Assembly: GCF_017654605.1 (NCBI RefSeq)
Contig: NZ_CP072113.1
Location: 434,001-498,000 of the forward strand
Direction of reading: 5' to 3'
Origin: Yimella sp. cx-51
GTDB taxonomy: Bacteria > Actinomycetota > Actinomycetes > Actinomycetales > Dermatophilaceae
DNA: 64,000 nucleotides
Shown here: positions 53,671-63,467 of the stretch, piece by piece
Position numbering within the stretch: the stretch's first letter is position 1
Layout: every line of letters begins with the position of its first letter
Program-made: the position numbers and the translations under genes
Notes under the pieces: generated by a model
What the model was told of the DNA's origin: nothing
Seen by the model: only the letters and a program-made list of their open reading frames with translations
Database searches by the model: none

Positions 53671-55289
53671 GCACCACCCCCAAGACGCCCGCCGTTGTCG
53701 CCTTCGTCGGCTCCGGCCCCGGCGACCCCAGCCTGTTGACCGTGCGTGCGGCCGACCTGCTGAAGCGAGCCGATGTCGTCGTGCTCGACCAGGTGGCTCG
53801 TGAAGAGTTCGTCGCGCCGTTCGTGGGTGAAGGCACCGAGATCGTCGACGCCGGTCACGGTGAGACCGGTCAGGCGTTGACTACCGCTTCGCGCGCCAAG
53901 CTGCTCGTCCGCACGGTGAAGGCTGCTGCCAAGGCCACCGACGGCGCGCTCGTCGTGCGTCTGATGGACGGCGACCCTGCGACGTTCAACGGTCTGGCCG
54001 AAGAGGCCACCGCGCTGCACAAGGCCGGCATCGCCTTCGAGATCGTCCCCGGCGTCAGTGCTGCTTCGGCAGTGCCGACGTACGCGGGTATTCCGTTGAC
54101 GCACAACGGCTCTCGTGCCGTTCATGTTATTTCTTCCAGTGACAACAAGGTCGACTACGCCGCGTCCTCCGCAGACGACACCACGGTCGTGCTGTTCGGC
54201 ACCGACGAGACGCTGCGCACCAGCCTGGTGCGCTTGCGCGACGCCGGTCGGTCGGAGCAGACCTCGGTCGCGGTGACCACCTCCGGCACGACGATTCACC
54301 AAAAGACCCACACCTTTGCCCTCGAAGGCGCCGAGGCGGGTCTGAAGGCCGCTGGCTTCACCGGTTCGGCGGTGGCCGTCGTCGGTGCGCCGGTTGCTTA
54401 CCGCGAGACGCTGTCGTGGTGGGAGACCAAGCCGCTGTTCGGGTGGAACGTCCTGGTGCCGCGCACCAAGGACCAAGCGGGTTCGATGACATCGCGCTTG
54501 GGTGACTTCGGTGCGTCCAGTGATGTGGTGCCAACGATCAGCGTCGAGCCGCCGCGCACTCCGCAGCAGATGGACCGCGCGATCAAGGGCCTGGTCACCG
54601 GCCGTTACGAGTGGATCGGCTTCACCTCGCAGAACGCTGTCAAGGCCGTGCGGGAGAAGTTCGAGGAGTTCGGTCTGGACGCGCGTGCTTTCGCCGGCCT
54701 GAAGATCGCCGCCGTCGGTGGCGTCACTGCCGACGCGCTGCTGGCCTGGGGCCTGCGTCCCGACCTCGTGCCCGAGGGTGAGCAGTCGGCCCGCGGCCTG
54801 CTCGAGGCGTGGCCCGACTACGACGACCTGCTCGACCCCATCAACCGCGTCTTCCTGCCGCGTGCTGACATCGCCACCGACACCCTCGTGGCCGGCCTGC
54901 AGGAGATCGGTTGGGAGGTCGACGACGTCACCGCTTACCGCACCGTGCGTGCCGCCCCGCCGGCTCCGGAGGTGCGTGAGGCGATCAAGTCCGGCAAGTT
55001 CGACGCGGTCTGCTTCACCTCGTCCTCGACGGTGCGCAACCTCGTCGGTATCGCCGGCAAGCCGCACGCGACCACCGTTGTCGCCTGCATCGGTCCGGCC
55101 ACGGCCAAGACTGCCGAGGAACACGGCCTGCGGGTCGACGTGATGGCGCCCGAGCCGTCCGCCGAGGCGCTCGTGGACGCGCTCGCCGACTTCGGCCGCA
55201 GCCTCGCGCTGTCAGCCGCCGAGACCGGTGAAGAGGTGCGGCGTCCCAGCCAGCGTCGCAGCACCTCGCGCCGCAAGGCCAAGGCCTAG
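53667..55289 (+). CDS. hemD: Uroporphyrinogen-III C-methyltransferase / uroporphyrinogen-III synthase fusion
   Basis: A 540-residue bifunctional protein. The N-terminal CobA-like SAM methyltransferase ([53 protein letters not shown]) converts uroporphyrinogen III toward siroheme and cobalamin. The C-terminal HemD domain ([15 protein letters not shown] to about 515) closes the tetrapyrrole ring. Fusions of these domains are common in actinobacteria. The end is a basic Arg/Lys tail. A long hairpin separates it from hemB. Confidence 0.95.
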   Translation: MSTTPKTPAVVAFVGSGPGDPSLLTVRAADLLKRADVVVLDQVAREEFVAPFVGEGTEIVDAGHGETGQALTTASRAKLLVRTVKAAAKATDGALVVRLMDGDPATFNGLAEEATALHKAGIAFEIVPGVSAASAVPTYAGIPLTHNGSRAVHVISSSDNKVDYAASSADDTTVVLFGTDETLRTSLVRLRDAGRSEQTSVAVTTSGTTIHQKTHTFALEGAEAGLKAAGFTGSAVAVVGAPVAYRETLSWWETKPLFGWNVLVPRTKDQAGSMTSRLGDFGASSDVVPTISVEPPRTPQQMDRAIKGLVTGRYEWIGFTSQNAVKAVREKFEEFGLDARAFAGLKIAAVGGVTADALLAWGLRPDLVPEGEQSARGLLEAWPDYDDLLDPINRVFLPRADIATDTLVAGLQEIGWEVDDVTAYRTVRAAPPAPEVREAIKSGKFDAVCFTSSSTVRNLVGIAGKPHATTVVACIGPATAKTAEEHGLRVDVMAPEPSAEALVDALADFGRSLALSAAETGEEVRRPSQRRSTSRRKAKA

Positions 55290-55299
55290 AAGTAGAGTC

Positions 55300-55351
55300 C
55301 CGAAAGTCTGCGCGACCCGCACTTCAACTGCGTTGTCGCGCAGACTTTCGG
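55300..55351 (+). terminator. 17-bp hairpin between hemD and hemB
   Basis: A perfect 17-base stem (CCGAAAGTCTGCGCGAC against GTCGCGCAGACTTTCGG) with an 18-base loop that has its own inner CGCA/TGCG pairing. It starts 11 bases after hemD and ends 33 bases before hemB. There is no clear U-run, so it may attenuate or stabilise the mRNA rather than fully terminate. Confidence 0.6.
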
Positions 55352-55383
55352 TTTCCGTGCCAGCCGCCGATCCAGGAGATGCA

Positions 55384-56367
55384 GTGACCCTCTCGACCCA
55401 ATCGCCGATCATCCGTCCGCGTCGTTTGCGGCAGACTCCGGCCGTGCGCCGGATGGTGGCACAGACGCGGCTGCACCCGGCCGATCTGGTGTTGCCGATG
55501 TTCATCAAGGAGGGCATCGAGGCACCGGTGCCGATCGCCTCGATGCCCGGTGTCGTCCAGCACACTCTCGACTCCCTCGTCGTTGCTGCACGCGAGGCGG
55601 TGGACGCCGGAGTCGGTGGCTTGATGCTGTTCGGTGTGCCGGCCGAGCGGGACGAGATCGGTTCTGGCGCAACGGATCCCGATGGCATCCTCAACGTTGC
55701 GCTGCGCAGGTTGCGCGACGAACTGGGTGACGACACCGTCCTGATGGCCGACCTCTGCCTGGACGAGTTCACCTCGCACGGGCACTGTGGAGTGCTGGCT
55801 GCCGACGGCTCGGTTGACAACGACGGCACGCTGGAGATCTACGGACGCATGGCGGTGGCGCAGGCCGAAGCCGGCGCACACGTCGTCGGACCGAGCGGGA
55901 TGATGGACGGCCAGGTGGCCGTCATCCGGCAGTCGCTGGACGAGGCCGGATTCACCGATGTGATCGTGCTGGCCTACGCCGCGAAGTACGCATCCGCTGC
56001 TTTCGGACCCTTCCGGGAAGCCGTCGACTCCGCCCTCAAGGGCGATCGCGCGACCTACCAGCAAGATCCTGCCAACCTCACCGAGTCGTTGCGCGAAGTG
56101 CAGCTCGATCTCGACGAGGGCGCCGACATCGTTATGGTGAAGCCGGCCACGCTGTATCTCGACGTCATCGCGCAGGTCGCCCCGATGGTCGACGTGCCGT
56201 TGGCGGCTTACCACGTGAGCGGTGAAATGGCGATGATCGAAGCGGCCGCGGAGAAGGGTTGGATCGACCGCGACCGCATGGTCATGGAGCAGTTGACGAG
56301 CATCAAGCGGGCCGGTGCGCAGATGATCCTGACCTATTACGCGGCGGAGGTCGCGGGCAAGCTCTGA
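55384..56367 (+). CDS. hemB: Porphobilinogen synthase (delta-aminolevulinate dehydratase)
   Basis: A 327-residue HemB. It condenses two 5-aminolevulinate. It shows the metal site region [14 protein letters not shown], the lysines of AYAAKYAS and MVKPA, and [17 protein letters not shown] 55384 was chosen for its AGGAG site five bases upstream; the frame is open further upstream only by chance. The order hemA-C-D-B is conserved in actinobacteria. Confidence 0.97.
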   Translation: MTLSTQSPIIRPRRLRQTPAVRRMVAQTRLHPADLVLPMFIKEGIEAPVPIASMPGVVQHTLDSLVVAAREAVDAGVGGLMLFGVPAERDEIGSGATDPDGILNVALRRLRDELGDDTVLMADLCLDEFTSHGHCGVLAADGSVDNDGTLEIYGRMAVAQAEAGAHVVGPSGMMDGQVAVIRQSLDEAGFTDVIVLAYAAKYASAAFGPFREAVDSALKGDRATYQQDPANLTESLREVQLDLDEGADIVMVKPATLYLDVIAQVAPMVDVPLAAYHVSGEMAMIEAAAEKGWIDRDRMVMEQLTSIKRAGAQMILTYYAAEVAGKL

Positions 56368-56408
56368 CAGAGCTCCTTGCCGCATGACTGTGCGAGCGGA
56401 ATGATCGG

Positions 56409-56870
56409 GTGATGCAGCTTCTCCGTCGCGCTGTTCTCGTCGCCGTCGTCCCGATGATCGGCGCGCTGATGACGATTGCGATCTGGGCACTCGTTCTGGG
56501 TGGGCCCTCAAGCGGCTTGTCGGTGCCGAGGCTGCTGTCCAACGCGATGATCGCCGTGCCGATCTGCGTGATGCTCGCTGTTGTAGCCGCATCGTCGTAC
56601 TGGATGTGGTTGACGACCAACCTGGCAGCCCGCGAGGCCGACGCAGATCGGCGACAGTTGCACGGTCTGGTGCAAGCGTTGCTGACGCTGGGTCTTTCGA
56701 TGCTGGTGGCCGGTATTGGTTTCGCCAGTATCGACGCCGCGGCGGTAGCGGGTGGCGTCTATCTGCTCAGTGCCTACCCGCTCTGGGCATTCCTTGCTGG
56801 TTTCAAGTGGGCTCCCCGCGTCCGGACGCCGCATCGCGCTGCGCCCGAACCAGATGCCGTTCGGCACTGA
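56409..56870 (+). CDS. Four-span membrane protein of unknown function
   Basis: A 153-residue protein with four hydrophobic segments (for example VLVAVVPMIGALMTIAIWALVLGG and LLTLGLSMLVAGIGFAS). A short polar loop between spans 2 and 3 carries READADRRQ, and a Pro/Arg-rich tail ends it. No family recognised. GTG 56409 or ATG 56412. Confidence 0.65.
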   Translation: MMQLLRRAVLVAVVPMIGALMTIAIWALVLGGPSSGLSVPRLLSNAMIAVPICVMLAVVAASSYWMWLTTNLAAREADADRRQLHGLVQALLTLGLSMLVAGIGFASIDAAAVAGGVYLLSAYPLWAFLAGFKWAPRVRTPHRAAPEPDAVRH

Positions 56871-56924
56871 ACGGTAAAATGAGCCAGCGCCAGTCTTGTC
56901 CTCAGGCGACATAGGAGTAGACCC

Positions 56925-57803
56925 GTGAAGAAGCTCGTAGTGAGTGTCGCTGCGGTTGCGCTCACCGCCGTTGGAGTTCCGCAGGCACACGCCGATGACC
57001 GCGCCGAGATCGTGCACGTTGCAGCCATTCCGGTGACAACCGACAAGGTGGTCATCGGAGTTCAGGTCTTAGTCGCGGATGGCGCCGAGGTGTCTGTCAC
57101 GGACGCCACAGGCCGGACTGTCGGCACAGCCGCGGTCACCGACGGCAAGGCCGTGGTGCCGGTCGCTTCCAAGGGTGGCGAACAGCGTTACGTGGTGACC
57201 GTCGGCGATGCACGCACGGGTGTGCGGGTGCGGCATGACGAGTCGTCGTTGCGCAGCAGCCCTTGGGCGGTCGTCAACAAGCAGCATGCCTTCGGCGCCA
57301 AAGCGCCGACTGAGTTGCAGAAGCTCGACGGGGTCGACCTCACGAAGGCAGCGCACGCCGCCTACGGGCGGATGCTGCGCGGAGCCCAGCAGGCGGGCGC
57401 TGGATTCTGGCTGGCCAGCGGCTACCGGCCCTTCGCCGACCAGCGCGTCCTCTACGACGGCTATGTCAAGCGCGACGGCGTCAAGCGTGCGGACGCCTAC
57501 TCGGCCCGTCCGGGCCACTCCGAGCACCAGACCGGGCTCGCGATCGATGTCGCGTCCGAGGTGTGCACCGTGAGCAAATGTTTTGCAGACACCCCGGCCG
57601 GGCGCTGGCTGGCCGAGCATGCTGCTGAGTACGGATTCATCATTCGTTACCCGAAGGGTGCCGAGAAAGTCACCGGTTACGACTTCGAGCCGTGGCACTT
57701 GCGCTACGTCGGACCATGGCTGGCCGGCCACCTGAAGCAGACCAAGCAGCCGACCATGGAGAAGGCTTTCGGGCTGCGCGAGGCCCCCACGTACGTCCGC
57801 TGA
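56925..57803 (+). CDS. Secreted D-Ala-D-Ala carboxypeptidase (M15, VanY type)
   Basis: A 292-residue exported peptidase. The signal ends QAHA (about residue 23). An all-beta stretch of about 100 residues follows, then the M15B domain with SGYRPFADQRVLYDGYV, the zinc motif SEHQTGLAIDV and EPWHLRYVG. It trims the terminal D-Ala of peptidoglycan stems. The N-terminal beta domain is unusual and may anchor the protein or bind the wall. GTG start. Confidence 0.9.
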   Translation: MKKLVVSVAAVALTAVGVPQAHADDRAEIVHVAAIPVTTDKVVIGVQVLVADGAEVSVTDATGRTVGTAAVTDGKAVVPVASKGGEQRYVVTVGDARTGVRVRHDESSLRSSPWAVVNKQHAFGAKAPTELQKLDGVDLTKAAHAAYGRMLRGAQQAGAGFWLASGYRPFADQRVLYDGYVKRDGVKRADAYSARPGHSEHQTGLAIDVASEVCTVSKCFADTPAGRWLAEHAAEYGFIIRYPKGAEKVTGYDFEPWHLRYVGPWLAGHLKQTKQPTMEKAFGLREAPTYVR

Positions 57804-57870
57804 TCGGAATCCTGTCGGTTCGCGGCGAGGTGGTTGAGACAGCAACTGGTTGGTAGGCCTGAACTCCGCG

Positions 57871-57884
57871 TAAATTGGCGGGTA
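57871..57884 (+). promoter_or_regulatory. Putative -10 box of a leaderless marR transcript
   Basis: TAAATT at 57871-57876 lies seven bases before the marR ATG, which is the spacing expected if transcription starts at the A of ATG. No ribosome site is visible. Leaderless mRNAs are common in actinobacteria. The -35 is unclear. Confidence 0.35.
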
Positions 57885-58339
57885 TGAGTGTTTCGGGGGT
57901 CAACTGGCTCGATGACGAGCAGCAAGAAGCGTGGCGTCACTACATCAGAGGCTCGCGCGCGCTCGAAACCGCACTCGACTCAGAGCTGCAGAACGCCGCC
58001 GGTATGTCGCTGTCCGAGTACGAGCTGTTGTCCATGCTCTCCGAAGCGCCCGACCGCGTCCTGCGGATGAGCGCTCTCGCCGACCTCATCGTGCAGTCCC
58101 GTAGCCGTGTCACCCATACCGCCAACCGACTCGCCCGTCGGGGCTGGGTCGAGCGTCGTGCGGCTGTCGGCGACGGCCGCGGCGTCGAGCTGATGCTCAC
58201 CGAATCCGGCATGGACGCCGTGCTGCAAGCAGCTCAGTCCCACGTCACCAGCGTGCGCCAGCACCTGGTCGACGTCATCGACAAGGACGCCCTCATCGAG
58301 CTCGGTCGCACCATGTCGAAGGTGTGCGAACGCCTCTGA
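57884..58339 (+). CDS. MarR-family transcriptional regulator
   Basis: A 151-residue MarR protein. The winged helix spans MSLSEYELLSMLSEAP, RMSALADLIVQSRSRVTHTANRLARRGWVERR and GDGRGVELMLTESG. Dimerisation helices flank it. The ligand and targets are unknown; the adjacent carboxypeptidase is on the same strand but 80 bases upstream. Confidence 0.92.
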   Translation: MSVSGVNWLDDEQQEAWRHYIRGSRALETALDSELQNAAGMSLSEYELLSMLSEAPDRVLRMSALADLIVQSRSRVTHTANRLARRGWVERRAAVGDGRGVELMLTESGMDAVLQAAQSHVTSVRQHLVDVIDKDALIELGRTMSKVCERL

Positions 58340-58492
58340 CGCCTGGTGCTCAGGCACGGCCCGCGAATGACAGCGCAGATCTGGACTGCCGGACCCCACC
58401 TGGCTGTGCAGACCCAGCGAATCGGCCGGCGGTGGCCAGGAGCGACCAGCAATCGACGGTGACCCCGCCGTCCGTGAGGCGCGATCAGGCGC

Positions 58493-58583
58493 GTCGAAGT
58501 CCGCCGGGGCAGGGGATCGTCCCGAACGACGGCCGGTGATTGAGCCGTTCGCGAGGAACGAGCGGACGTGTCGAAATCCGCCG
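58493..58583. repeat. Short direct repeats in the gap before the HNH gene
   Basis: GTCGAAGTCCGCCG (58493-58506) and GTCGAAATCCGCCG (58570-58583) lie 77 bases apart in 58340-58699, which holds no gene I can support. The words resemble interspersed intergenic elements often seen in actinobacteria. They may mark the edge of an insertion that brought the HNH gene. Confidence 0.45.
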
Positions 58584-58699
58584 AAAAAGCTCGGCAACGC
58601 CCATTGGCAAAGGTGCAAAAACCATTGCCTTGCAGCACTATTCACACCTCGATCACTGAGACTCAGAGCGTTGTCGGTGGTCGATGATTGACTCTCCTC

Positions 58700-60748
58700 A
58701 TGGTCGCAAAGCTGCTCGAAACCCCCGCTGAACAAGCGGTCGAGCACGCCCGCGCCCATGTCGCATCGCTCTCGACGCAAGAGCTGCTCGCACTGTCACG
58801 CGCAGCGATGACCGAACTGAACGAACGCACCCTCGCCGCTTCTTCTGACGAGCGTGACCCACGCGGCGAGTACGAACAGCTGATCACCGGCGCACAAGCC
58901 GTCCTCAACAGCGCCCAAGCCGTGCGGTCGACCGCGATCGCACGGTACGCGTCGGTGGACGACCACCCCGACCAGCCAGGTGAACTCACCCAGCGCCCGC
59001 TCGGCCACCAATCAGAGTTCGCCGACGCCGACGTCGCACCCATGCTCCGCGTCACCACCAGAACAGCCTCATGGGTCACCCGCGACGCCTGCACCGCAGT
59101 CGTCGTCGCACCCCGTCTACTCCGGCTGGCCGGCACCGGTGCGGTCTCGATGTACCTGGTCGACAAGATCACCGAACTGCTCGAACACACCACCCCAGAC
59201 ATCCGAGCCAAGATCGAACAACGACTGTTGGAAGCGCGCATCGAAGACGCCACCACCGTGAAGGTGCTCGGGTGGGTACGCCGCTGGCTCATGACCCTCG
59301 ACCCGGACGCCCTCAGCGAGAAGGCGACGACAGAACGCACAGAACGGGTCGACGTGCGCTGGTGGGGCGGTGACCTGCCCGGCCTGACCGAGTTCATCGC
59401 GACCCTGCCGGCCGGCTATGCCGCACAGATCATCACCGCGGTCGACACCCTCGCCAAACAACTGCACGCCGATCCCGCCAACGCCGGCAAGACCATGGGC
59501 GAATGCCGCGCCGACGCGTTACTGCAGCTGGTCATGGCGAACGTGACGTGTCACATCCAACTCACCCTGCTCGGACCCGCACCATCACCACCGCCGGGCT
59601 GCGCTGAGTGCGACCCAGCCGAGCAGCAAGCACGACCCCAGCACGGTGACCACGGCGGTAACACCGCTTGGAGCGACGAAAACCATTGGCACACAGCCGA
59701 CGCGCCAGGCAGCGCCGCGTCCTCACATCAGCCTGCAGAGCAACACCCTGCCCATGTGCCGGGGCACCGCTGTGCCCACGTCGATCCTGTCGATGCAGAC
59801 GCTTTGGCCGCCGAGTTCAGCCACTACCTGGACGACTGGTGCGCCCGCGCCAGCGTGCCCGGCAGTCTTGAGCAAGCTGCCGCCGAGATCGACCGACAGG
59901 AATCCCTCGACCTGGAAGCCGCGAACGCTCACCAGTACGACGCAGAAGCCTTCGAGGCATGGTTCGCACCGATCGTCGACGCAGCCGCTGAATTGGAGTT
60001 CGCACCCTTCGGCGCGACCAGCGGCGATCACGAAGAGTTGACGGCGACGTCCAATAGCGATGACGGGCACCGCCGGCGTGAGCCTGCGCCAGTGACCGAG
60101 CACTTGGTTGAAGGCCAGAGCGCTGCTCACGGCTGGGACACGCACGGCTCGGCACCGGATGACCATCGCCCGGGAGTACCAGGACTCAACCACCGAGTCG
60201 GGTCCATCCCCGCCGACCAGCTCGACCGGTTGCTGGCCGGGCGCCGTGCGACCGTCCGCCACGCCTACCTCGAACCCGCCGCCAGCACCGACGGGATCGT
60301 GGGTAGTCGGCTTGTCGGAGTCACGACCACGAGCAGGATCGTCCTGACCGAAGCGACCCGCGCCGCACTCACTCGATTCACAGCGTCCACGGCGAACGCC
60401 GCCCGCGCAGGAGGGCGTCCGGAGGAACTGGAAGTCACGGCTGACACCTGCTCACCCGCCTACCGCGTCCCGGCCCACATCCGCCGTTTCGTCGAACTCC
60501 GCGACGAACACTGCCGCTACCCCGGCTGCTCGAGATCGGCGAAGTACTGCGAAGCCGACCACGTCATTCCCTGGGGCACTCCCGGCGGACACACCACCCC
60601 GGCCAATCTGCAGCTGCTGTGCAAGCGGCACCACCGGGTGAAGACCGCCAAGCGCTGGAGCGTCACCATGACCCGCGACGGCGACTGCACCTGGACCTCA
60701 CCGACCGGCAGCGTGCACATCACCCGGCCTGGTCTGACGCTCCGGTGA
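58700..60748 (+). CDS. HNH endonuclease-signature protein with DUF222 (13E12-like)
   Basis: A 682-residue member of the DUF222/HNH family that is repeated in many actinobacterial genomes. A long helical DUF222 region is split by an acidic/His-rich variable stretch (about 290-500). The HNH at the C-terminus reads CRYPGCSRSAKYCEADHVIP, then NLQLLCKRHHRVKT. The two CxxC pairs could bind zinc. These proteins are thought to be mobile or selfish nucleases, not shown. It interrupts the hem gene order (hemB to hemL). Confidence 0.85.
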   Translation: MVAKLLETPAEQAVEHARAHVASLSTQELLALSRAAMTELNERTLAASSDERDPRGEYEQLITGAQAVLNSAQAVRSTAIARYASVDDHPDQPGELTQRPLGHQSEFADADVAPMLRVTTRTASWVTRDACTAVVVAPRLLRLAGTGAVSMYLVDKITELLEHTTPDIRAKIEQRLLEARIEDATTVKVLGWVRRWLMTLDPDALSEKATTERTERVDVRWWGGDLPGLTEFIATLPAGYAAQIITAVDTLAKQLHADPANAGKTMGECRADALLQLVMANVTCHIQLTLLGPAPSPPPGCAECDPAEQQARPQHGDHGGNTAWSDENHWHTADAPGSAASSHQPAEQHPAHVPGHRCAHVDPVDADALAAEFSHYLDDWCARASVPGSLEQAAAEIDRQESLDLEAANAHQYDAEAFEAWFAPIVDAAAELEFAPFGATSGDHEELTATSNSDDGHRRREPAPVTEHLVEGQSAAHGWDTHGSAPDDHRPGVPGLNHRVGSIPADQLDRLLAGRRATVRHAYLEPAASTDGIVGSRLVGVTTTSRIVLTEATRAALTRFTASTANAARAGGRPEELEVTADTCSPAYRVPAHIRRFVELRDEHCRYPGCSRSAKYCEADHVIPWGTPGGHTTPANLQLLCKRHHRVKTAKRWSVTMTRDGDCTWTSPTGSVHITRPGLTLR

Positions 60749-60762
60749 CTTGCTGTCCGGCA

Positions 60763-60801
60763 AGCGTCCACACCACTCGGCCCGGCCTGACCGTCACCTA
60801 G
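60763..60801 (+). pseudogene. Remnant tail of a second HNH-family gene
   Basis: Thirty-nine bases, 53 bases after the same stretch of the HNH gene, encode SVHTTRPGLTVT and a TAG. They parallel the gene's own end SVHITRPGLTLR and TGA, with synonymous and radical differences. This suggests a lost tandem copy, or replacement of the gene body by recombination that left the old tail behind. Confidence 0.5.
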
Positions 60802-60883
60802 CTCGCAGACGCACGGCGCTCTGTGCTCGGCGCTGCTGGGGCGGATTCGTTGACGACGCGACCAGTCTGGGACAATCGAACGC

Positions 60884-62209
60884 ATGCCTGACCCCAATGC
60901 TTCGGCCTCGGCCGCGCTGCTTGAACGCGCCCGGCAAGTCACCCCGGGCGGCGTGAACTCCCCGGTCCGCGCCTTCCGTGCAGTGGGCGGCACGCCCCGC
61001 TTCATGGCGTCCGGTCAAGGCCCGTGGCTCACCGACGTCGACGGCAACCGGTACGTCGACCTCATCTGTTCGTGGGGACCGATGATCCTCGGTCACCGCC
61101 ACCCCGATGTGCTGGCCGCGGTGCGGGACGCCGCCGACCACGGCTTCTCCTTCGGCACGCCGTCGGAGAACGAGGTCGCCCTCGCCGAGGAGATCGTCGC
61201 CCGCGTGAAGCCGGTCGAGCAGGTGCGCCTGGTCAGCAGCGGCACCGAGGCGACGATGAGCGCGCTGCGCCTGGCGCGTGGATTCACCGGCCGGAGCAAG
61301 GTGGTGAAGTTCGCCGGCTGCTATCACGGCCATGTCGACGCGCTGCTCGCCGCGGCCGGCAGTGGCCTGGCCACCTTCGGTCTGCCCGACTCGGCCGGGG
61401 TGCCCGGTGCGACCACTGCCGACACGATCGTGTTGCCCTACAACGACATTCCCGCTCTTGAGGCTGCGTTCGCCGAACACGGCGAGCAGATCGCCGCCGT
61501 GATCACCGAGGCCTCTCCGGGCAACATGGGAGTCGTCCCGCCCGCGCCCGGTTTCACCGCCGCGATGCGCCGACTCACCCGCGACCACGGCGCACTGATG
61601 ATCAGCGACGAGGTCATGACGGGCTTCCGCTGCTCGGCAGCTGGCTGGTTCGGCCTCGAAGGCGCCCAGGACGGCACGCCTGACCTCTTCACCTTCGGCA
61701 AGGTGATGGGCGGCGGCTTCCCAGCGGCTGCTTTCGGCGGTCGCGCCGACATCATGAGCCGCCTCGCGCCGGACGGCCCGGTCTACCAAGCGGGCACGCT
61801 CTCCGGAAACCCCGTCGCCACTGCAGCCGGCCTCGCCACGCTGCGCGGATGCACCCCTGATCTCTACTCGCGGCTCGACCTGGTGGCCCACACCATCGCC
61901 GACGCGGCCTCCGAAGAGCTCAGCAAGGCCGGCGTCCCGCATGTGGTGCAGTGGGCCGGTTCGATGTTCAGCGTCTTCTTCCGTGACGAGCTGGTGCTCA
62001 ACTATGAGGACGCCAAGGCGCAAGACACCGCGGCCTTCGGACGCTTCTTCCACTCGATGCTGCAGCAGGGCGTCCACCTGCCGCCGAGCGCGTACGAGGC
62101 GTGGTTCGTGAGCGGTTCACACGACGACGAAGCGATCGACCAGATCATCTCGGCGCTGCCGGCAGCCGTCCGGGCGATCACAGCAAGTGATGGGACAATC
62201 CCGGCATGA
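60884..62209 (+). CDS. hemL: Glutamate-1-semialdehyde 2,1-aminomutase
   Basis: A 441-residue PLP enzyme that makes 5-aminolevulinate. The cofactor lysine is about K273 in [18 protein letters not shown]. It also has [17 protein letters not shown] near the start and [16 protein letters not shown]. The stop overlaps the next ATG by four bases. Together with hemA-C-D-B it completes the route to uroporphyrinogen III. Confidence 0.97.
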   Translation: MPDPNASASAALLERARQVTPGGVNSPVRAFRAVGGTPRFMASGQGPWLTDVDGNRYVDLICSWGPMILGHRHPDVLAAVRDAADHGFSFGTPSENEVALAEEIVARVKPVEQVRLVSSGTEATMSALRLARGFTGRSKVVKFAGCYHGHVDALLAAAGSGLATFGLPDSAGVPGATTADTIVLPYNDIPALEAAFAEHGEQIAAVITEASPGNMGVVPPAPGFTAAMRRLTRDHGALMISDEVMTGFRCSAAGWFGLEGAQDGTPDLFTFGKVMGGGFPAAAFGGRADIMSRLAPDGPVYQAGTLSGNPVATAAGLATLRGCTPDLYSRLDLVAHTIADAASEELSKAGVPHVVQWAGSMFSVFFRDELVLNYEDAKAQDTAAFGRFFHSMLQQGVHLPPSAYEAWFVSGSHDDEAIDQIISALPAAVRAITASDGTIPA

Positions 62210-62880
62210 CCGACTCAGGCGAAGCCAGCAACCGGGGCAGCCAGGAGCGCACCGTCGTCCACCTCGTGCGCCACGGCGAGGTCGACAACCCCAAGGGTGT
62301 TCTCTACGGACGCATGCCCGACTTCCACCTCTCCGAGCTCGGCCGGGAGATGGCGGTGCGGGTGGGGGAGTACCTCCAACGCAACGACATCACGCATCTG
62401 GTCAGCTCGCCGTTGGAGCGCGCCCAGGAAACGATCGAGCCGCTGGCCGAAGTGCTGCACCAGGAGGTCACCCTCGACGACCGCGTCATCGAGGCGGCCA
62501 ACGACTTCGAGGGGCTGACCGTCGGCCAGAACCCCAAGCAGCTGCTCAACCCGCGCCTGTGGCCGAAACTGGTCAACCCCAAGGTGCCCTCCTGGGGCGA
62601 GCCGTACGAGCAGATCGCCGAGCGCATGCGTGCAGCGGTGACCGATGCACGTGAGGCCGCGCGTGGCCACGAGGCTGTGATCGTGAGTCATCAGCTGCCG
62701 GTGTGGACCGCCCGTCAGTCGTACGAAAACAAGCGCCTGTGGCACGACCCCCGCAAGCGGGAGTGCGCGCTGGCGTCCGTCACGAGCTTGACCTTCATCG
62801 GCGACTGGCTGGTGAGCGTGCAGTACGCCGAACCGGCCGCCGACCTGGTGGCTCGGGCCTCGAAGGTGCCGGGGGCCTGA
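62206..62880 (+). CDS. Histidine phosphatase family protein
   Basis: A 224-residue phosphoglycerate-mutase-like protein. The catalytic His is in [25 protein letters not shown] and VSHQLPVW supply the other phosphate-binding residues. The substrate is unknown. The family member follows hemL and precedes the thioredoxin-like and ccdA genes in mycobacteria too (Rv0525). Confidence 0.88.
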   Translation: MTDSGEASNRGSQERTVVHLVRHGEVDNPKGVLYGRMPDFHLSELGREMAVRVGEYLQRNDITHLVSSPLERAQETIEPLAEVLHQEVTLDDRVIEAANDFEGLTVGQNPKQLLNPRLWPKLVNPKVPSWGEPYEQIAERMRAAVTDAREAARGHEAVIVSHQLPVWTARQSYENKRLWHDPRKRECALASVTSLTFIGDWLVSVQYAEPAADLVARASKVPGA

Positions 62881-63467
62881 TGCGTCGCGCAGTCAACGCC
62901 GCTGCTGCGGCACTTATCGGGGCGGCTCTCGTCGGTTGTGGTGGCGACGGCAATTCCGTTGGAGCGCAGGCGAACAAGGGTGACTCCAAGGGCTACATCG
63001 CTGGCGACGGCTCCATCGAGCAGCTCGCTGCCGACAAGCGCGGCAAGCCGGTCGTGCTCGACGGGAAGCTGCTCGACGGCAAGCCCTGGACCAGCGATGC
63101 AGCCAAGAACAAGGTGCTCGTGCTCAACGTCTGGGGCGCGTGGTGCCCGCCCTGCCAGGAAGAGCTACCCCACCTGGAGAAGGCGTGGCAAGGCTGGCAG
63201 AAGTCGGGTGTGCCGGTGCAGATGATGGGCATCAACCAGCGCGACTCCGCAGTGCGCGCCTCGGCCACCCTGCGCAAGTTCGGCGTCACATACCCCTCCT
63301 TGCAGGAGGACGGCGGTAAGGCACTTCTCGCACTGCAGGGCAAGGTGCGCAACTACCCGACGACGTTGGTGCTCGACAAGAATCACCGGATCGCCGCCCG
63401 GGTCTCCGGCGCGGTCAGTGAAGCAACGCTCAAGGGGCTCGTCGACGACGTGCTGAAGTCGTCCTAG
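62880..63467 (+). CDS. TlpA/ResA-like thioredoxin lipoprotein
   Basis: A 195-residue lipoprotein with lipobox ALVGC (C20) and a thioredoxin-fold domain whose active site is WCPPC (88-92). TlpA/ResA-like proteins keep apocytochrome c thiols reduced. Start and stop share a base with the neighbours on both sides (TGATG and TAGTG), which fits a cytochrome c maturation operon with ccdA next. Confidence 0.93.
   Translation: MRRAVNAAAAALIGAALVGCGGDGNSVGAQANKGDSKGYIAGDGSIEQLAADKRGKPVVLDGKLLDGKPWTSDAAKNKVLVLNVWGAWCPPCQEELPHLEKAWQGWQKSGVPVQMMGINQRDSAVRASATLRKFGVTYPSLQEDGGKALLALQGKVRNYPTTLVLDKNHRIAARVSGAVSEATLKGLVDDVLKSS

Noticed and set aside
53535-55124. A 529-codon frame antisense to hemD
   Set aside because: It is explained by GC-biased third positions of the hemD coding strand. 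The His/Gly/Val-rich product looks like an antisense shadow.
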